DNA from: Toxotes chatareus
Taxonomy: Eukaryota > Chordata > Actinopteri > Toxotidae
Assembly: GCA_016801885.1 (NCBI GenBank)
Contig: CM028889.1
Span: forward strand, 23,814,001-23,878,000
Direction: 5' to 3'
Length of the DNA: 64,000 nucleotides
This document shows, piece by piece, positions 45,421-57,503 of this stretch (positions within the stretch are counted from its first letter, which is position 1; the number at the start of each line of letters is the position of its first letter). The position numbers and the translations under genes were made by a program. The notes under the pieces were generated by a model. That model saw only the letters and a program-made list of their open reading frames with translations, searched no databases and was not told the origin of the DNA.

Positions 45421-45460
45421 GTACCCTTGAGAAAGTCATTTAACCTCAGCCATGCTCCAG
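45421..45460 (+). mobile_element. SINE/LINE 3'-tail-like fragment
   Basis: GTACCCTTGAGAAAGTCATT followed by TAACCTCAGCCATGCTCCAG matches the common fish tail phrase ACCCTTGAGCAAGGTACTTA..CTGCTCCAG. It lies about 80 bp after the (TG)n array. Confidence 0.4.
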
Positions 45461-46494
45461 CGAACAGCGGAGCACTGACTATACATACAGAGCACATCAA
45501 CATGTGTCTGTATATAGCAGAGCATTATACATACTGCCCTTAAAATGCATAACAGTAGCACATAATAAAGGTGTGATTCTGTGGTTTATTTCATTTTTTT
45601 TATTAAGTAAATGAAAATGAAGGTATATAACTTATGAGCTCTCCAGGTTTTCCAGGATTTCATACCTTTGATTTGATTGTATGACTGATGCAACATTATG
45701 TTTCGTGGCGAGAGGAGCAAACCGGTTAGGTGCGAATGGATGGCTGCCATTTCTGTGACACAAAAACGACACAGAAATACTCCTGTAAGACACATACGTA
45801 GTGAGTCAGTGAAGCTTCCAACCTGCCGTGTTGCAGTCCCGGTGGAATTTAGAGGCTTGGACACTCCATCTTTATGTTTACAGCTAAAAATAACGCAGGT
45901 TTATCACCGTCACATGGGTGTTTGTAGAAAGCAAGCAAGGGTTAGAGAAATGGGCACTGGATTCTGTGTCCAGCTCCAACTTTACGTATTTATCTCTAAG
46001 CTGCAGCTGAGCTTAAACTAGGACGCAGGGAAAAAATCGGTGAACAGTCAGACAGAGAGGTGGGTGAGAGAGAGCACACACACACACAAAAAAAACGATG
46101 CCAAGAGCCGGGCTCAGGGTTTGTAACTGACAAGCAAAGATACAGTAGGTCCACATGCAGTGGAGGGAGAGTTGTACACAATGGGAAAACAAGGTGTGCG
46201 TGTTTGTATGAGAGAGCAGTGGAAAGCACTAAACTACAGACGTAATTTCACCGCTGATGCCAGAACTGAAGGTTGATGTAGCTTCCTTCTCTTGTTGTTA
46301 GTCCCTCTCTCTCTCCCTCCCTCCCTCTCTCCCTCCCTCTCCCTCTCTCTCTGCGGTGTGACCGAGGCGAGGCCAGATGAGTTGCTATGTCAGAGAGAAT
46401 ACAGCAGTGAGGGAGGTGAAGCTTTATTTCTCTGTTAAAGATGTATTTTTCTCTTGTCAACAGGCATGGCTGCATCAGCCTCTCCTTGACTCCC

Positions 46495-46516
46495 CCACCA
46501 CCACCACCACCACCAC
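46495..46516 (+). repeat. (CCA)n trinucleotide repeat
   Basis: About seven CCA units, read as poly-Pro or poly-Thr in ORFs across it and glycine-rich on the other strand. Confidence 0.9.
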
Positions 46517-47042
46517 CCCTCCCAATCTCCATCTTTTTCCTTACATTTCTCCAGCTCTCCTTTCTATCTTCGCATCCTTCCCTCCCTCTCTTTTTCTTCC
46601 TCTGTCTCTTCCCCCTCTCTCTCTGTCTCTGCGTCCTATCTGGAGCTGTACAGAGGACAGATTGAGGGTATTATTTTTCTTCGACTGAGTTTTTCTGCCA
46701 CGCGGTGATACTGAAGGTCCCATTCTGCTCCTGTGTCCAAGATAAATCAAAAACATTTTTCTACAGCTGCAATCAATGCCCCAGCCCTTTTTTCAACAGC
46801 TCTGCCTTTCCCTCTCTCTCTTACACATAGGCACACATATACACACTTTTATACACACACACACACACACACACACGCATGTAGACACTGTTTCTTCCTG
46901 AGGCGATGGTTCTCTCTTGAACGCTGACATCAGATAGCCTCCCTCCAGCAGTCCACTCCTCTGGGAGGGATTTGCATCTCATTTACATCTCATTGCAGAT
47001 TTAATAGAGCAAACTGTACTCCATCCTGTGTGAAAATGACGA

Positions 47043-47055
47043 GGGGGGGGGGGGG
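47043..47055 (+). repeat. Run of 13 G
   Basis: An uninterrupted G run, prone to slippage and a possible quadruplex-forming site. Confidence 0.9.
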
Positions 47056-49355
47056 TGGAGTGGAAAGGTGAAGATAACTGGGGAGAGTCAGTCTACTGGT
47101 GACTGTCTGCCTCCAAGCAGCTGTTACTGTTATATCCCCTGTCTCACACCCAGCTGATGTTATTCAGCAATTAACCATATTATTGAAAAATAAAATTAAC
47201 AATTTAAGACGTGGAAGTGAAACTGGAACAGGGCTGTGTTTCCAAAGTAAGAATTAAAATTCACATTGATATATATGTACTAACCAGTAATTACCAAAAA
47301 TCCAGACCCTCAGAGTTTTTATTATGTGTTTGATAGATCTGTGTATGGGTCACAAATGGGGGATATGGTCAAAATGACCACACACTGTGACCGGTGTAGT
47401 GTTGAGCAGTAAGAGTGGACGAAGAGGACTGAACGGCGTAGGTGGTTTTTAGACAGCGGAAATTACGGTGAAAAATTTGGAAAGCCGACATTGGATGAAA
47501 GCACCATGGGAGATCATGAAACGCTGCTAACAGACCTCATTCACAGCAGACATTTTGACTTGCCAAAACAGGAAAATGCAAAGAGCTTATTGTGACACTT
47601 AATTGAATGGAGACATTGTTTGTGTGTTCATCCACGCCTGCGTTTTTCCTGTCAAAATGTCAGGTGTGAAAAGGATCTATATGTGCGCTGCAACACAGGG
47701 AAAAATTCATGGGGAACTGCAGTCTGTCAAAATGCTAACAAATTGTCTGATTTTTATAAAACCACGAAGGGTCAGATACTAGTTTCTGGTGTTTGGTGAA
47801 TCACTGATGTTAAAGACTTCAAACCCCAGGAACAGGATTACACTTTTTCAGACAGACTGATAAAAGAAACCATCAATGAGAGATTACATTCAGTTACAGC
47901 AGTTAATGGAACAGCAGCTAGCCCTGATGTAACGTCAGGGCTTCAGCTGTCTATTGATCTCTGCAGAGAAATTTCTCGCGCCTCGCTTAAGGCCTCCGCA
48001 GTAGGGTGGGCACTTGCCGAGCCGAAAGAACAATTTTTGAAATCACAAAGTCACTCTGCTGTCATTGAATTGCAGCAGATAGGCGGCAGTTATGCACAGT
48101 AATAGTTCTTTAGTATTTAGTTCCTCTTCTCATACCCCGCAAACAAGTACACACTTTCACATACAGCTAATAGGGCAGAAAATATGATTTGTTTATGTAA
48201 ATTCATATCAGTCAGTGTGTGACAATCCTGAGATAAATCCTGGCATATCACACAGCCCTTTTTTAATTACCTTATTGTGCTGTCTCTCCTCAGCAGCGAA
48301 CTCCTGGAAGGAAGAAGCTTTTTCAATTAGGACTTTCCCCCCCATCTGAGCTCCACTCCCTGCCACACGCTTTGTTGTTGTGTGTGTGTGCATGTGTGTG
48401 TGAATTATTCGGTAACCTTTCTAATTTCACACTTGTTAAGTTTCCGTGTAAAAGGCAACATTTTAGAAAGAAACCCTCAGGATGGGTGAATGTCATTAGC
48501 GATTGTGTGCGAGTGTGTGTGTCCCTGTCGGTGTTTGTGAGTCAGGGGGTTGATAGTACATAGATTAGTAATATATAATCAGGGGCAGGTTCAGGCCTCC
48601 CCAGGGCCTTTTTCTGCTCACACTTGGGACACACATATGCAAACACACAAACAGAATACATCACCACACTTTTGCTTACATTCCTGCGCCGAAATGAGGT
48701 GATCAGCCGTTTGCTATTGTTCGTAATCTCAGGCCTCCCCGGGCAGACTGCGCAGTGTGTGTGTGTGTTTCTGTGATGATGACTGTGCTCTCTTTATGTT
48801 TCTCTCCCTCTCTTTCTCTCTCTCTCTCTCAATCTCTCTCTCTCTCTCTCTCCCTCTCTCTCTAATTTATGTGTTGTTGTTGGAGCTGGTGCTGATAGGC
48901 CCAGAGATGGCATTTAGCTAAAGAGCAGAGAGGCTGTTAGCTTCTCCATTCATCTAATCAATCTCACTAATGAAACCACTGTCCTCTCCACAGCCTCTTT
49001 CTTCCCTCTCTCCTCTCATCCTTCTCTCTCATCTCTCTTCCTGCCCTCTGCCCTCTCATCATTTGCTCTTCTTGTGCTTTTATCCACTTACTTTGTATCC
49101 TTGTACATCCTCGTGGCACCCTGGTACCCATTCTCATTTTGTTTCCTTCCTTACTTCTCTCCTTCCATCCTCCCTTCGTTCGTGCAGCTGCCCTAGATTC
49201 ACCAGTGGTAGATTTTGTTCCCAGTGAAGCTCCTTTTTCTGGTGTTTGCTTCCTCCATTTCAGCAAAACCCATGTCTCCTCCCCTCCCCCTACAGAATAG
49301 ATTGACCCAGTTAGGGTGAGAATGGGTATTTTACTGGGACTGTATATGTGCCAAG

Positions 49356-49387
<32 letters not shown>

Positions 49388-50265
49388 CTGTGTATCTGTG
49401 TGCAGTACACAGGCCTACATGTACATGGATGTAGATTTTGAAGTGTTGATTAGCGTGTGCTGGTGCTTTAAATGAGTAATTTGGTTGGTCAGTCAGTTTT
49501 TAAGTGGACAGTGAAGCAGTGTTGTTGCCACTTTGTAAATATGCATGTAATTCATCCGATTATTGATCAACAGTTTAATTGAGCAGAGAAAAAAAAATCA
49601 TATAACTACAGACTCAGATGCGACAAATTCCTGCTTTTCTTGGTCCTTTATCCTGGTGAGCTGAAGAGCTTTGGTTTAGTACTGTTGTTTGGACAAGAAA
49701 GGACATTTTGAAGACGTCACCTTGGGATCTGGGAACTTGTGATGTACATATTTTCACAGCTTTTCTACCATTTCATTGGCCGAATGATCAGTCAGTTTAA
49801 TCAATTTATTCATACAGGGAAGATTTATTGATAATAAAAGCATTTGTTGATTGTGAACCTATTATCTGATGTGGAGCTCTGACCAGTGTTTCAACAGACA
49901 GGATGATGAGATAAAATCTTCTGTTTGAGGTCACCTCGGGATGTGTCATCTATATTATAGCATGTTAACTTTCCCCAGAAAAAAAAAAAAGAAATTCTGT
50001 CCAACTCATCTATTTTTAGAAGTTTGGCGGTGCATTTCTCCCTTGTTCAGACCCATTTCACCACTGAAAGTTAGCTGGTGATGTAGCATAAAGCAGAAGT
50101 GCTGTTGCTATGGTTACCCGTAGTTTAATATTGCATGCTGATTTAGTATTGAGGTTAAACTGTCTAGCGAAGCTATATTTGAGGTCATTCAAATTTAACA
50201 GACACCTGCGAGCCAATCAGAAATTAGTATTTTCCTTAGCCATGAAATAATGGAGCAATGATACA

Positions 50266-50267
<2 letters not shown>

Positions 50268-50296
<29 letters not shown>
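50268..50296 (+). repeat. Oligo-T run, 29 bp
   Basis: It is long enough to be the reverse-complemented poly(A) end of a retroposed copy, but no element body is recognisable next to it. Confidence 0.9.
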
Positions 50297-50593
50297 GACC
50301 ACTTCTTCTGCACCTAATTGCTGAGATTTTATTTTCTTACCCAGACTGGAGATGAACGGAAATTTAAGAAGTGTTCAGTGCGCATTCAACGCAGTGCACA
50401 GAGATGTGAAGTAAAATAAGCAGGAAAAAGCAAAAAGTAAAATTATTTAAAGTGATGAAATAGCTCTTGAATATTGTAACTTTAGAGAGAGAGAGAGAGA
50501 GAGATATTGCCCTCAGAGTCCTTCATGTTTCTTTCTCTGCACTTCATTCTGAAAGCTGTATGTGTGTTTCTGTGTGTGACTACATGTGTAGAT

Positions 50594-50596
<3 letters not shown>

Positions 50597-50632
<36 letters not shown>

Positions 50633-50649
50633 TCTCTCTCTCTCTCTCT
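50597..50649 (+). repeat. Compound (TG)n(TC)n microsatellite
   Basis: TG from 50597 to 50630 passes directly into TC to 50649. Confidence 0.95.
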
Positions 50650-50830
50650 GTGTAAGTGTGTGAAAGCTTGGGGTGTTAATGTGAGCTGGACACAGACCCT
50701 ACAGAGAGCCTTTGTGGAGGAGACTCCCCTGCAGCAAGGTCGCTCCTTCCCTCCATCCATCAGTACGTCTCTGTCCATATCTGTACAACATTCATAGTTT
50801 TCATGTCTCTCTCTACCTTGCACACATATA

Positions 50831-50833
<3 letters not shown>

Positions 50834-50876
<43 letters not shown>
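50834..50876 (+). repeat. (CA)n microsatellite
   Basis: Perfect 43-bp AC/CA repeat, about 185 bp after the TG part of the compound array, so the two are complementary. Confidence 0.95.
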
Positions 50877-50881
<5 letters not shown>

Positions 50882-51509
50882 ATACTTGTGCCCAGACACA
50901 AAGCACAGGCTACATGAATGAGTTTTGCAAATGCAGGTCTCTGGTGAGGCCAGTTGCTGTAACTTCAGAATATAAAGTGGAGTGTATATCTGTCATGGCG
51001 AGTGTGCTTATGTGAGTGTGTTTGTGCTTGAGTGTGTGCAGCTGTGACCGTGGGGTCTGCTGGGTAATGGCACTGATTGTAATGTATACATATGCTGACT
51101 TTTGTTAGAGGACAAAACACGTCCCCTATAGTGCATCGAACAGACGCACACAAAAATGCAAGCTTATACATTTAAGAGCTGCAAAACCATTCAGCGTGTT
51201 GTATATGTTGCCCCTGTGTTACATACAGTATACAGGAGCAGTTTATAGACACACAAAACATTATTCATTCTCAATCGCACATACACACAGGGACATTTTG
51301 TCCTTGTTATGCTTTGATGTACACCCAAGTGCGGCACTTTTAGTTGCCATTGTGTGTGTGTTTGTGTCTCTGTGTGTGTGTGTGTGTAAACTGCAGGACA
51401 GTGATACCGTAATTCCCCTGCTCTCCAACTGTGAACAGAGGAGCCGTCTTGCCACAATTTTACCTTGGAGTCTTTAATGCAGACATTGTTTGCTCACACA
51501 CACTTTGTC

Positions 51510-51511
<2 letters not shown>

Positions 51512-51545
<34 letters not shown>
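51512..51545 (+). repeat. (CA)n microsatellite
   Basis: Perfect 34-bp repeat. Confidence 0.95.
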
Positions 51546-51547
<2 letters not shown>

Positions 51548-51926
51548 CTCAGTTGGATGCACATCAATCATAGCCCAGTCTCACCTGTCATTGTCTTTGT
51601 TGTCGCTTATATAAACATCCTCCCCGTGGTCAACCGAGTAAAGACCCCAATCAGGATTTACATTCACAGCATAGCACCTTTCTGCTCCCATACACACTCA
51701 CTCCCTCTGGGACAGAGAAAAAACAAATCAGCAGCACTGTTTCAGCAAAAAGCAAAGAGGACAGTGCTGTTTCATTCTTGTAATTATTGAAAACAAAATA
51801 GTGGTAAAATAGAGAAGTAGACAGGAGTTCTTTGAGGGGAAGTTAAGTTGATTTGTGAATGTGATGAAAAGAAAAAATGTAGAAAGCAGGAATGTGAAAT
51901 TGGGACAATGAAGTCAGGTGAGGGGT

Positions 51927-51931
<5 letters not shown>

Positions 51932-51991
<60 letters not shown>
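51932..51991 (+). repeat. (TG)30 microsatellite
   Basis: Perfect 60-bp repeat. It explains the His/Thr-rich minus-strand ORFs at 51784-52244. Confidence 0.97.
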
Positions 51992-51993
<2 letters not shown>

Positions 51994-52254
51994 ATGAGCC
52001 TGCATAAACATGCACAGTGCTGAATGCTGATCAGGGACAATAAAACCTCCATTAAAGATTTATTCTGGAGAGACGGAAGAAGGGAGGGCCGGATGATAGA
52101 GAGAGGAAGACAGAAGGCGGAGGGAGGTGGAAGGGAATTGGAGGGGGAAGAGAGAGTGCTCAGGTTTGTGTCACAGAGTGGATTATAGCAAAGACACCTC
52201 TCTCCACCTATCACGATGAGAGCGCGACACACACACACACACACCTACACACAC

Positions 52255-52545
52255 GGGTGCTCAGACTCTGTGCATTTTAATGGCCCTGTCACCTCCAGCT
52301 ATAATATCAGACAATGGCTCTTTGAGCAGACACTCGTCTTCTGAAGTGTCTTTCGTGCTTCCTGACAGGCTCAAGCGAGAGCTAACTGGCTAGCTCACCA
52401 CAATTATAGATCCCATCTGTGTAGTCGCAGAGCTTCGGCAAAGCTTGGCACAACAAGCCCGAGGCCTACTCTGTCAAAATGTCACCTGGACCGGGCTGCT
52501 CCAGGCGAGACACCCAGGCGCTTTTTAGTTAATATCTACAATAGG
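52255..52545. promoter_or_regulatory. Possible conserved non-coding element
   Basis: About 290 bp of unique sequence with balanced composition, flanked by CA repeats on the left and GGA repeats on the right. It has homeodomain-type cores (TTTTAATGG, CACAATTATAGATC, TTAGTTAATATC) and no ORF. Regulatory function is inferred from contrast with the flanks only. Confidence 0.2.
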
Positions 52546-52555
52546 ATTATGGGTA

Positions 52556-52873
52556 GAGGAGGAGGAGGAGGAGGAGGAGTGGGGGGAGAAAATGAAATGA
52601 CATGGGGAAAATGTAATCTAATTCACCGCCCCCCTCCTCCAATGAAGTGTGCTGTCAGCTTGATCTCAGAGCTCCAAACCCCATACCCCCTCGTCTCCGA
52701 GCCCCCTGCATTCATCCTGTTTGAGATGATTGAGATTCAGACTTGATGCTGATGACATTTGAGCAGGTACTTTACTGTTCTACTCACTAGTGACTGACTG
52801 ACCGACTTACAGACCAGGGAGAGCTGCTAAATGTATGGAGAAAGGGAGGAGGAGGAGGAGGAGGAGGAGGAGG
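52556..52873 (+). repeat. Two (GGA)n arrays in a purine-rich region
   Basis: GGA repeats at 52556-52579 and 52844-52873. The purine bias of the + strand continues to about 53060. Confidence 0.9.
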
Positions 52874-53201
52874 TGGGTGGCAAGAAGAAAAGCTCAATCA
52901 GTGGACCAGATATGGGGGAACAAGGGAGCCGAATGTGTGGAGATGGAAAGTGATAAGGGGGAAGGGAGGAACGGTGGGGACAGAAAGCTCTAGAGAGAGA
53001 GATGATGAGGAGGATGTGGGAGATAAAAGACGGGGTAAAGAGGGCGCAAAAAAGGGCACTCGGACGGTAGAGGGCAGGGTGTCTCAGGAGTGGGACATTT
53101 ACTCTAAAACCAAGGAGCTCTCAGAGGCCTGCATTTTAATAAAGGAGAGCAACAGAATCAATAGAAAAATCCCCATGTAGGCTGCCAGGATTAGTGTGTC
53201 C

Positions 53202-53206
<5 letters not shown>

Positions 53207-53241
<35 letters not shown>
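53207..53241 (+). repeat. (TG)n microsatellite
   Basis: Perfect 35-bp repeat. Confidence 0.95.
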
Positions 53242-53244
<3 letters not shown>

Positions 53245-56200
53245 TGTGCATGAGAATGTGATTATCAGCGTGTTTGAGAACACTGTGACAAGGATAATTA
53301 TGTTTGATTACTAAAGACCCCAGTGAGGGTTTGCAATATCAACCACTGTGCTCCTTTGGTATTTTCCTAAGCCTTGATGGTGAGCTGCCATCGCTCTGTG
53401 TGCTTTTCTGATAGCCCTGTCTTACTCCTTTTCTGTTGGACTTGTTAAACAGGAAGCTCTGCATAGTAAATAGAAAGACGGAAATGGTGTCTTTTGATTG
53501 ATGGAGGAATTTTTTATTTTTACTTTTTTTTCTTCACCACACGGCTTCAGCGCTCCACGGGGGTGCAGCCTAGTGGAGACTAGTTCAGTCAGTAATAAAT
53601 AATAATTAACTTACAGTGGGGTTTTACAGCGTGTAAAGACACAGTGAAAGAGAGTTAAAAGAAAGACAGCGCATCACACTAGTGTCTATAAATGTCAGTT
53701 TTTAAAAGATACTGTGAGATTCTTCTGTCTGTATCTCACAGTACAGACTTCCAAAATCTGGCAAATGTGTGCACACCTGTAGACATCAGAGTTTGGAAAT
53801 GCCGTAGACGCCCTACGAGAAGATTTACAGCAAGGCTGCTCGGGGCTAACAAGGGGTAACATTTCATGTGGCTCATACAGCTGAGCTGTTCTTTAAAAAG
53901 TTCAAAATCAAATCAGAACTGAACATCGAGTTATTGGAGAGGAGCTGAGGCAAGGCTGGTATGAAGCTGTCTGTCAGAACCAATAAGGAGCCTAACTGCT
54001 GCTGTCTGGACCATTTGGAGGTGAGGCAGAGAATTTTCCAGTCAGGAGAACATGGTTTTCTTTTGGCCACTAAAAGAAATAAATGGTTTAATTTTCAGTT
54101 TTTGGATCCGTGTGCAGGTTACCAACAGTTTGATCCCATCTATTGTGTGATTACATCTGAAGAGGAGCCAGTACCTGGTGTCCAGGTCTGCACTGAGCCT
54201 GTTGACACCGGCCAACACCTCCAGCCTTATGCACAACACACACACAGAGTTAATTATCCATGGCTGAGTCAGAGGTTTGTGTGTGTGTGTGTGTTTGTGT
54301 GTGTCATGAATGGGCTAATGACCATTATTGCCTCTTGACTGTGTGTGTAATAAACTGGACCCAGAGACTGTAGAAGTCTCTCTCTCACACAAACACGTGG
54401 ACACATTGGTCTGTCTGTAGTTGTGAGGACACTCACTTGACATGATGCGGTCCCTGGCCCATGGCTTCTGAAAGTCCAGATCCCCGTCCACACCTGAATC
54501 GAATGCCATGTCAATCTGGACCCAGTCCAATTTTCTATTGATGAATAAATTGTTGAATAAACAGTGATGTTGAACATACAGTGCAGATGGAGATTATTCA
54601 CAGCGATCATGTCCGACAAATGAACGCTGCTTTAATGCTGATTATTTCCCTGTAATTCTCATCGCTGTCATGGAAATAACTTAGAGAGTGTTTGGTTGCT
54701 TTCAGCTCCTAGATGTCAGATACAGAATGTGTCTCAATGTAAATGTAGTTGTAAGAATAGTCTGGATAAAAGTCAGAAATAAATATGTATACAATATACA
54801 ACCCAACCCCTGGTGCCTAAACAAAGCCGACTAACCTAAACCTAATATTAACCCTAAAACTAAAAGTCTTTACCCACAAACAGTTATGAAATTGTGACAG
54901 CTGATCAAAGCGTCCTCAGAACGCTGGCTTCAAACAAAAACTTGCCCACACAACCACAGATAGAAATCCAGACACACTCACACAGCCACGCAGTGTCAGG
55001 TGTCCTGGTTTTCATGCATCAGTTGCCGTTTCAGCTAATTGCTCACCTTTTGCTCCTCCCCTGCCTGCTGGTTCTGTCTGTCAGTTCCTGTGTTTGCCTC
55101 GCCCTTTTGCCCCTGCTCCATTCCTCCATCTATGCACATGTACGCAAGCTCACACGCATACATTTATCGTTTTAGGGCATCTCAGCAGTCAGGCAGCCCA
55201 CTCACGTAGCCCCAGCCTCTCCACAAATAGATATCTCCAGTCTGAGCGTGTCCTGCTTTGGAGCATTGTGCTGTGGTAGACGTACATACACAGAAACACA
55301 GTCACGTATACTTGTAAATTAGCAAAAGTGTTTTAACTTTCATCTTTATTGTACTTTAAGTTTCCGAGTGAATTTAACTATATGAGGCCGATACAGTCAC
55401 ACCTGACCCAAGTAAGAACTATACCTTATCATTTTTTCATGTTCAAGTCCTGTAGATCTGTTTGCACTGCTCAACCAGCCATTAAACTCAAAGCTGGATC
55501 TGAGACTTTGAGGACGGGGGAGTTTCTTGGGAAACACAGTGCTGAGATGATGCCACGGGGTCGGAGCTGTCTGTGCTGCTGAATCTCACAGCACACAGTT
55601 TTGTTTGCCGCCTTGAATGCAGCACACTACGTACTGTAGGTCATCTGGTGGTGATGAATAAATATTCACAGATGCCCTGATGCTGTTTGAAGCCTCTCTC
55701 TGGGTTATCACGTTTTCTGTTCTGGATCTCGTGTGCTGTGTGTTTTCAAAGAATGAATTTGAATTGCCTGCTCCCGGTGTGTCCTCCTACCTGAGGTCAG
55801 GCCTGCTGTTCAGTTCAGATTGGAGACAGCTTCAGCTTTTACGCTGTTATACAGCCCAGTCGTGCTGGGCCACTTTATCATAAGTACCCCACGGCGTCCT
55901 TTGCCTCTGGTCTGCTGTTCATGCCTCTTCCTCCAGCCAGTCTTTACCTCTGCTTGTCTTCATACTGTCTCATTCTGCCACACAGCGTGAATGCCCTTCT
56001 CACCCTGCAGTCTTTCTCTCTCTCTCTCTCTCTGCCTCCTCTTTGTCTTCTCCCACTCCTCTGCGTCTCTCCTTGGGGCTATTAGAAGCATCTGTAACAA
56101 GAGATTTCATTATTGCCACTTTAACAGAAGCCTAATGAAAAGATGAGGACATTAGACTGTCCGCCACCTCCTCACTTCAGTGCTCATTCTGTCCTCTCCT

Positions 56201-56628
56201 CTCCACGCCCTGTGTTGGATCGGGTGGGGCAGATGAATGCGATGCCCAGACTGCGGCGTGCCAGTAGCTGTCTGTGTGAACTGTGCAAGCTTATGACTTA
56301 TTGTATGTGTGGGTCTTATCTTTAGTTATTAGTTTATCTCCATGACTATCTGGGTTTCATAGCTCCGCTGCCTCTCACAATCACCCCTCCACATATTAAT
56401 CCATCTGCTCCCTGTTCACCAGCTCTATCTGACTAAAGCTCACAGCCAGTCTAAAGGCCACAGATAAGGCTGACATGCTCGCGTCTCCCTTCACACTAAT
56501 TGAATTGACATCAGTTGTTCTGCATCAAAATCAGACTCAAGCCCATGTGTTCGCCAGCACCATTCAGCAAGGCTGCACTGGCATTAAACTGTACTGCACC
56601 GTGATTGACAGCGAGAGTGATTTGTGTT

Positions 56629-56630
<2 letters not shown>

Positions 56631-56662
<32 letters not shown>
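56631..56662 (+). repeat. (TG)16 microsatellite
   Basis: Perfect 32-bp repeat. Confidence 0.95.
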
Positions 56663-56664
<2 letters not shown>

Positions 56665-57441
56665 TATGCGACACACCGGGTACTGTTAATGTGTAGTGGG
56701 TGAGCCCTCCTGAGCAGGGAAATCGGCTTATTTCCAACAGCCTCTAAAAACACCTCAGAGGTGCCTTAATGAAAGAGCAGAAAAGGAGGATGAACACTCC
56801 TCTAATCCTAATTTGTGTCTGCTGCTGCTGCTGCTGCTGTCCCACAGTCTCTTTCTTTCATTTCCTCCCTGAGCTGGTCAGTTATCACATTTTTTATGAA
56901 CTACATTGTAGAAATACGCATTTTTAACTTGCAAGTGGACCAGTGTTTTGGAATTATTAATGGTTTATTCTTCATGCGTATTTTCCTGTTAAATGACTAA
57001 TGTAAGCTGTGTTTGTGGTTGTGTGCGCTGGTACTGAGGCCGGGGTATTAAACAGTATTTGGTGACACTAGACTCTGGTATTTTTGTGCAGCCCGAGGGC
57101 CCATTCAGATTGATTTTTGCCCAGTGCCCAGTCCTAAAACTGATACTGTCTCTCGTCCTCTGACCGTGCACTGCAATTTTACTAATCTTTTAAAAGCACA
57201 GGAAAAGTTAATAAATAAATGGTGGATGTGTGAGAGGATGTGAGAGACGGAGAGAGAGAGAGAGAGAGACAGGCAAAAATAAAGACAAAGCTGTGGGGGT
57301 TGATCCTTGGTGTTGCATCGTGAGCTTTGGGGCAGGCTTATATTTAATGGCTGGACTGGGGCTAAATGAGCTGAATTAATAGGGTCTGCTCTGAACACTT
57401 ACATGCCTGCTAAACATACATTTGTGTGCACGTGTGTGGGT

Positions 57442-57446
<5 letters not shown>

Positions 57447-57502
<56 letters not shown>
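57447..57502 (+). repeat. (TG)n microsatellite with one interruption
   Basis: A TG repeat of 56 bp, interrupted by one TTTG. Confidence 0.95.

Positions 57503-57503
<1 letters not shown>

Larger units (their letters stand above)
45461..52240. other. Gene-free stretch with many microsatellites
   Basis: No exon recognised. It contains (CCA)n 46495-46516, a 13-G run at 47043-47055, CT-rich blocks (46300-46350, 46550-46640, 48800-48863, 48980-49190), a T29 run, and several CA/TG arrays listed separately. Region 47.16-48.12 kb is repeat-poor unique sequence with no usable ORF; some of its phrases look like dispersed fish repeat but I cannot assign them. Confidence 0.5.

Noticed and set aside
48967..49410. 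147-codon minus-strand ORF rich in Arg/Glu/Lys
   Set aside because: It is the purine-strand translation of a CT-rich block followed by TG/TA repeats.
53961..54338. 125-codon plus-strand ORF
   Set aside because: It ends in TG-repeat translation; the first half has no recognised homology, and open frames exist on both strands, typical of chance or repeat DNA.
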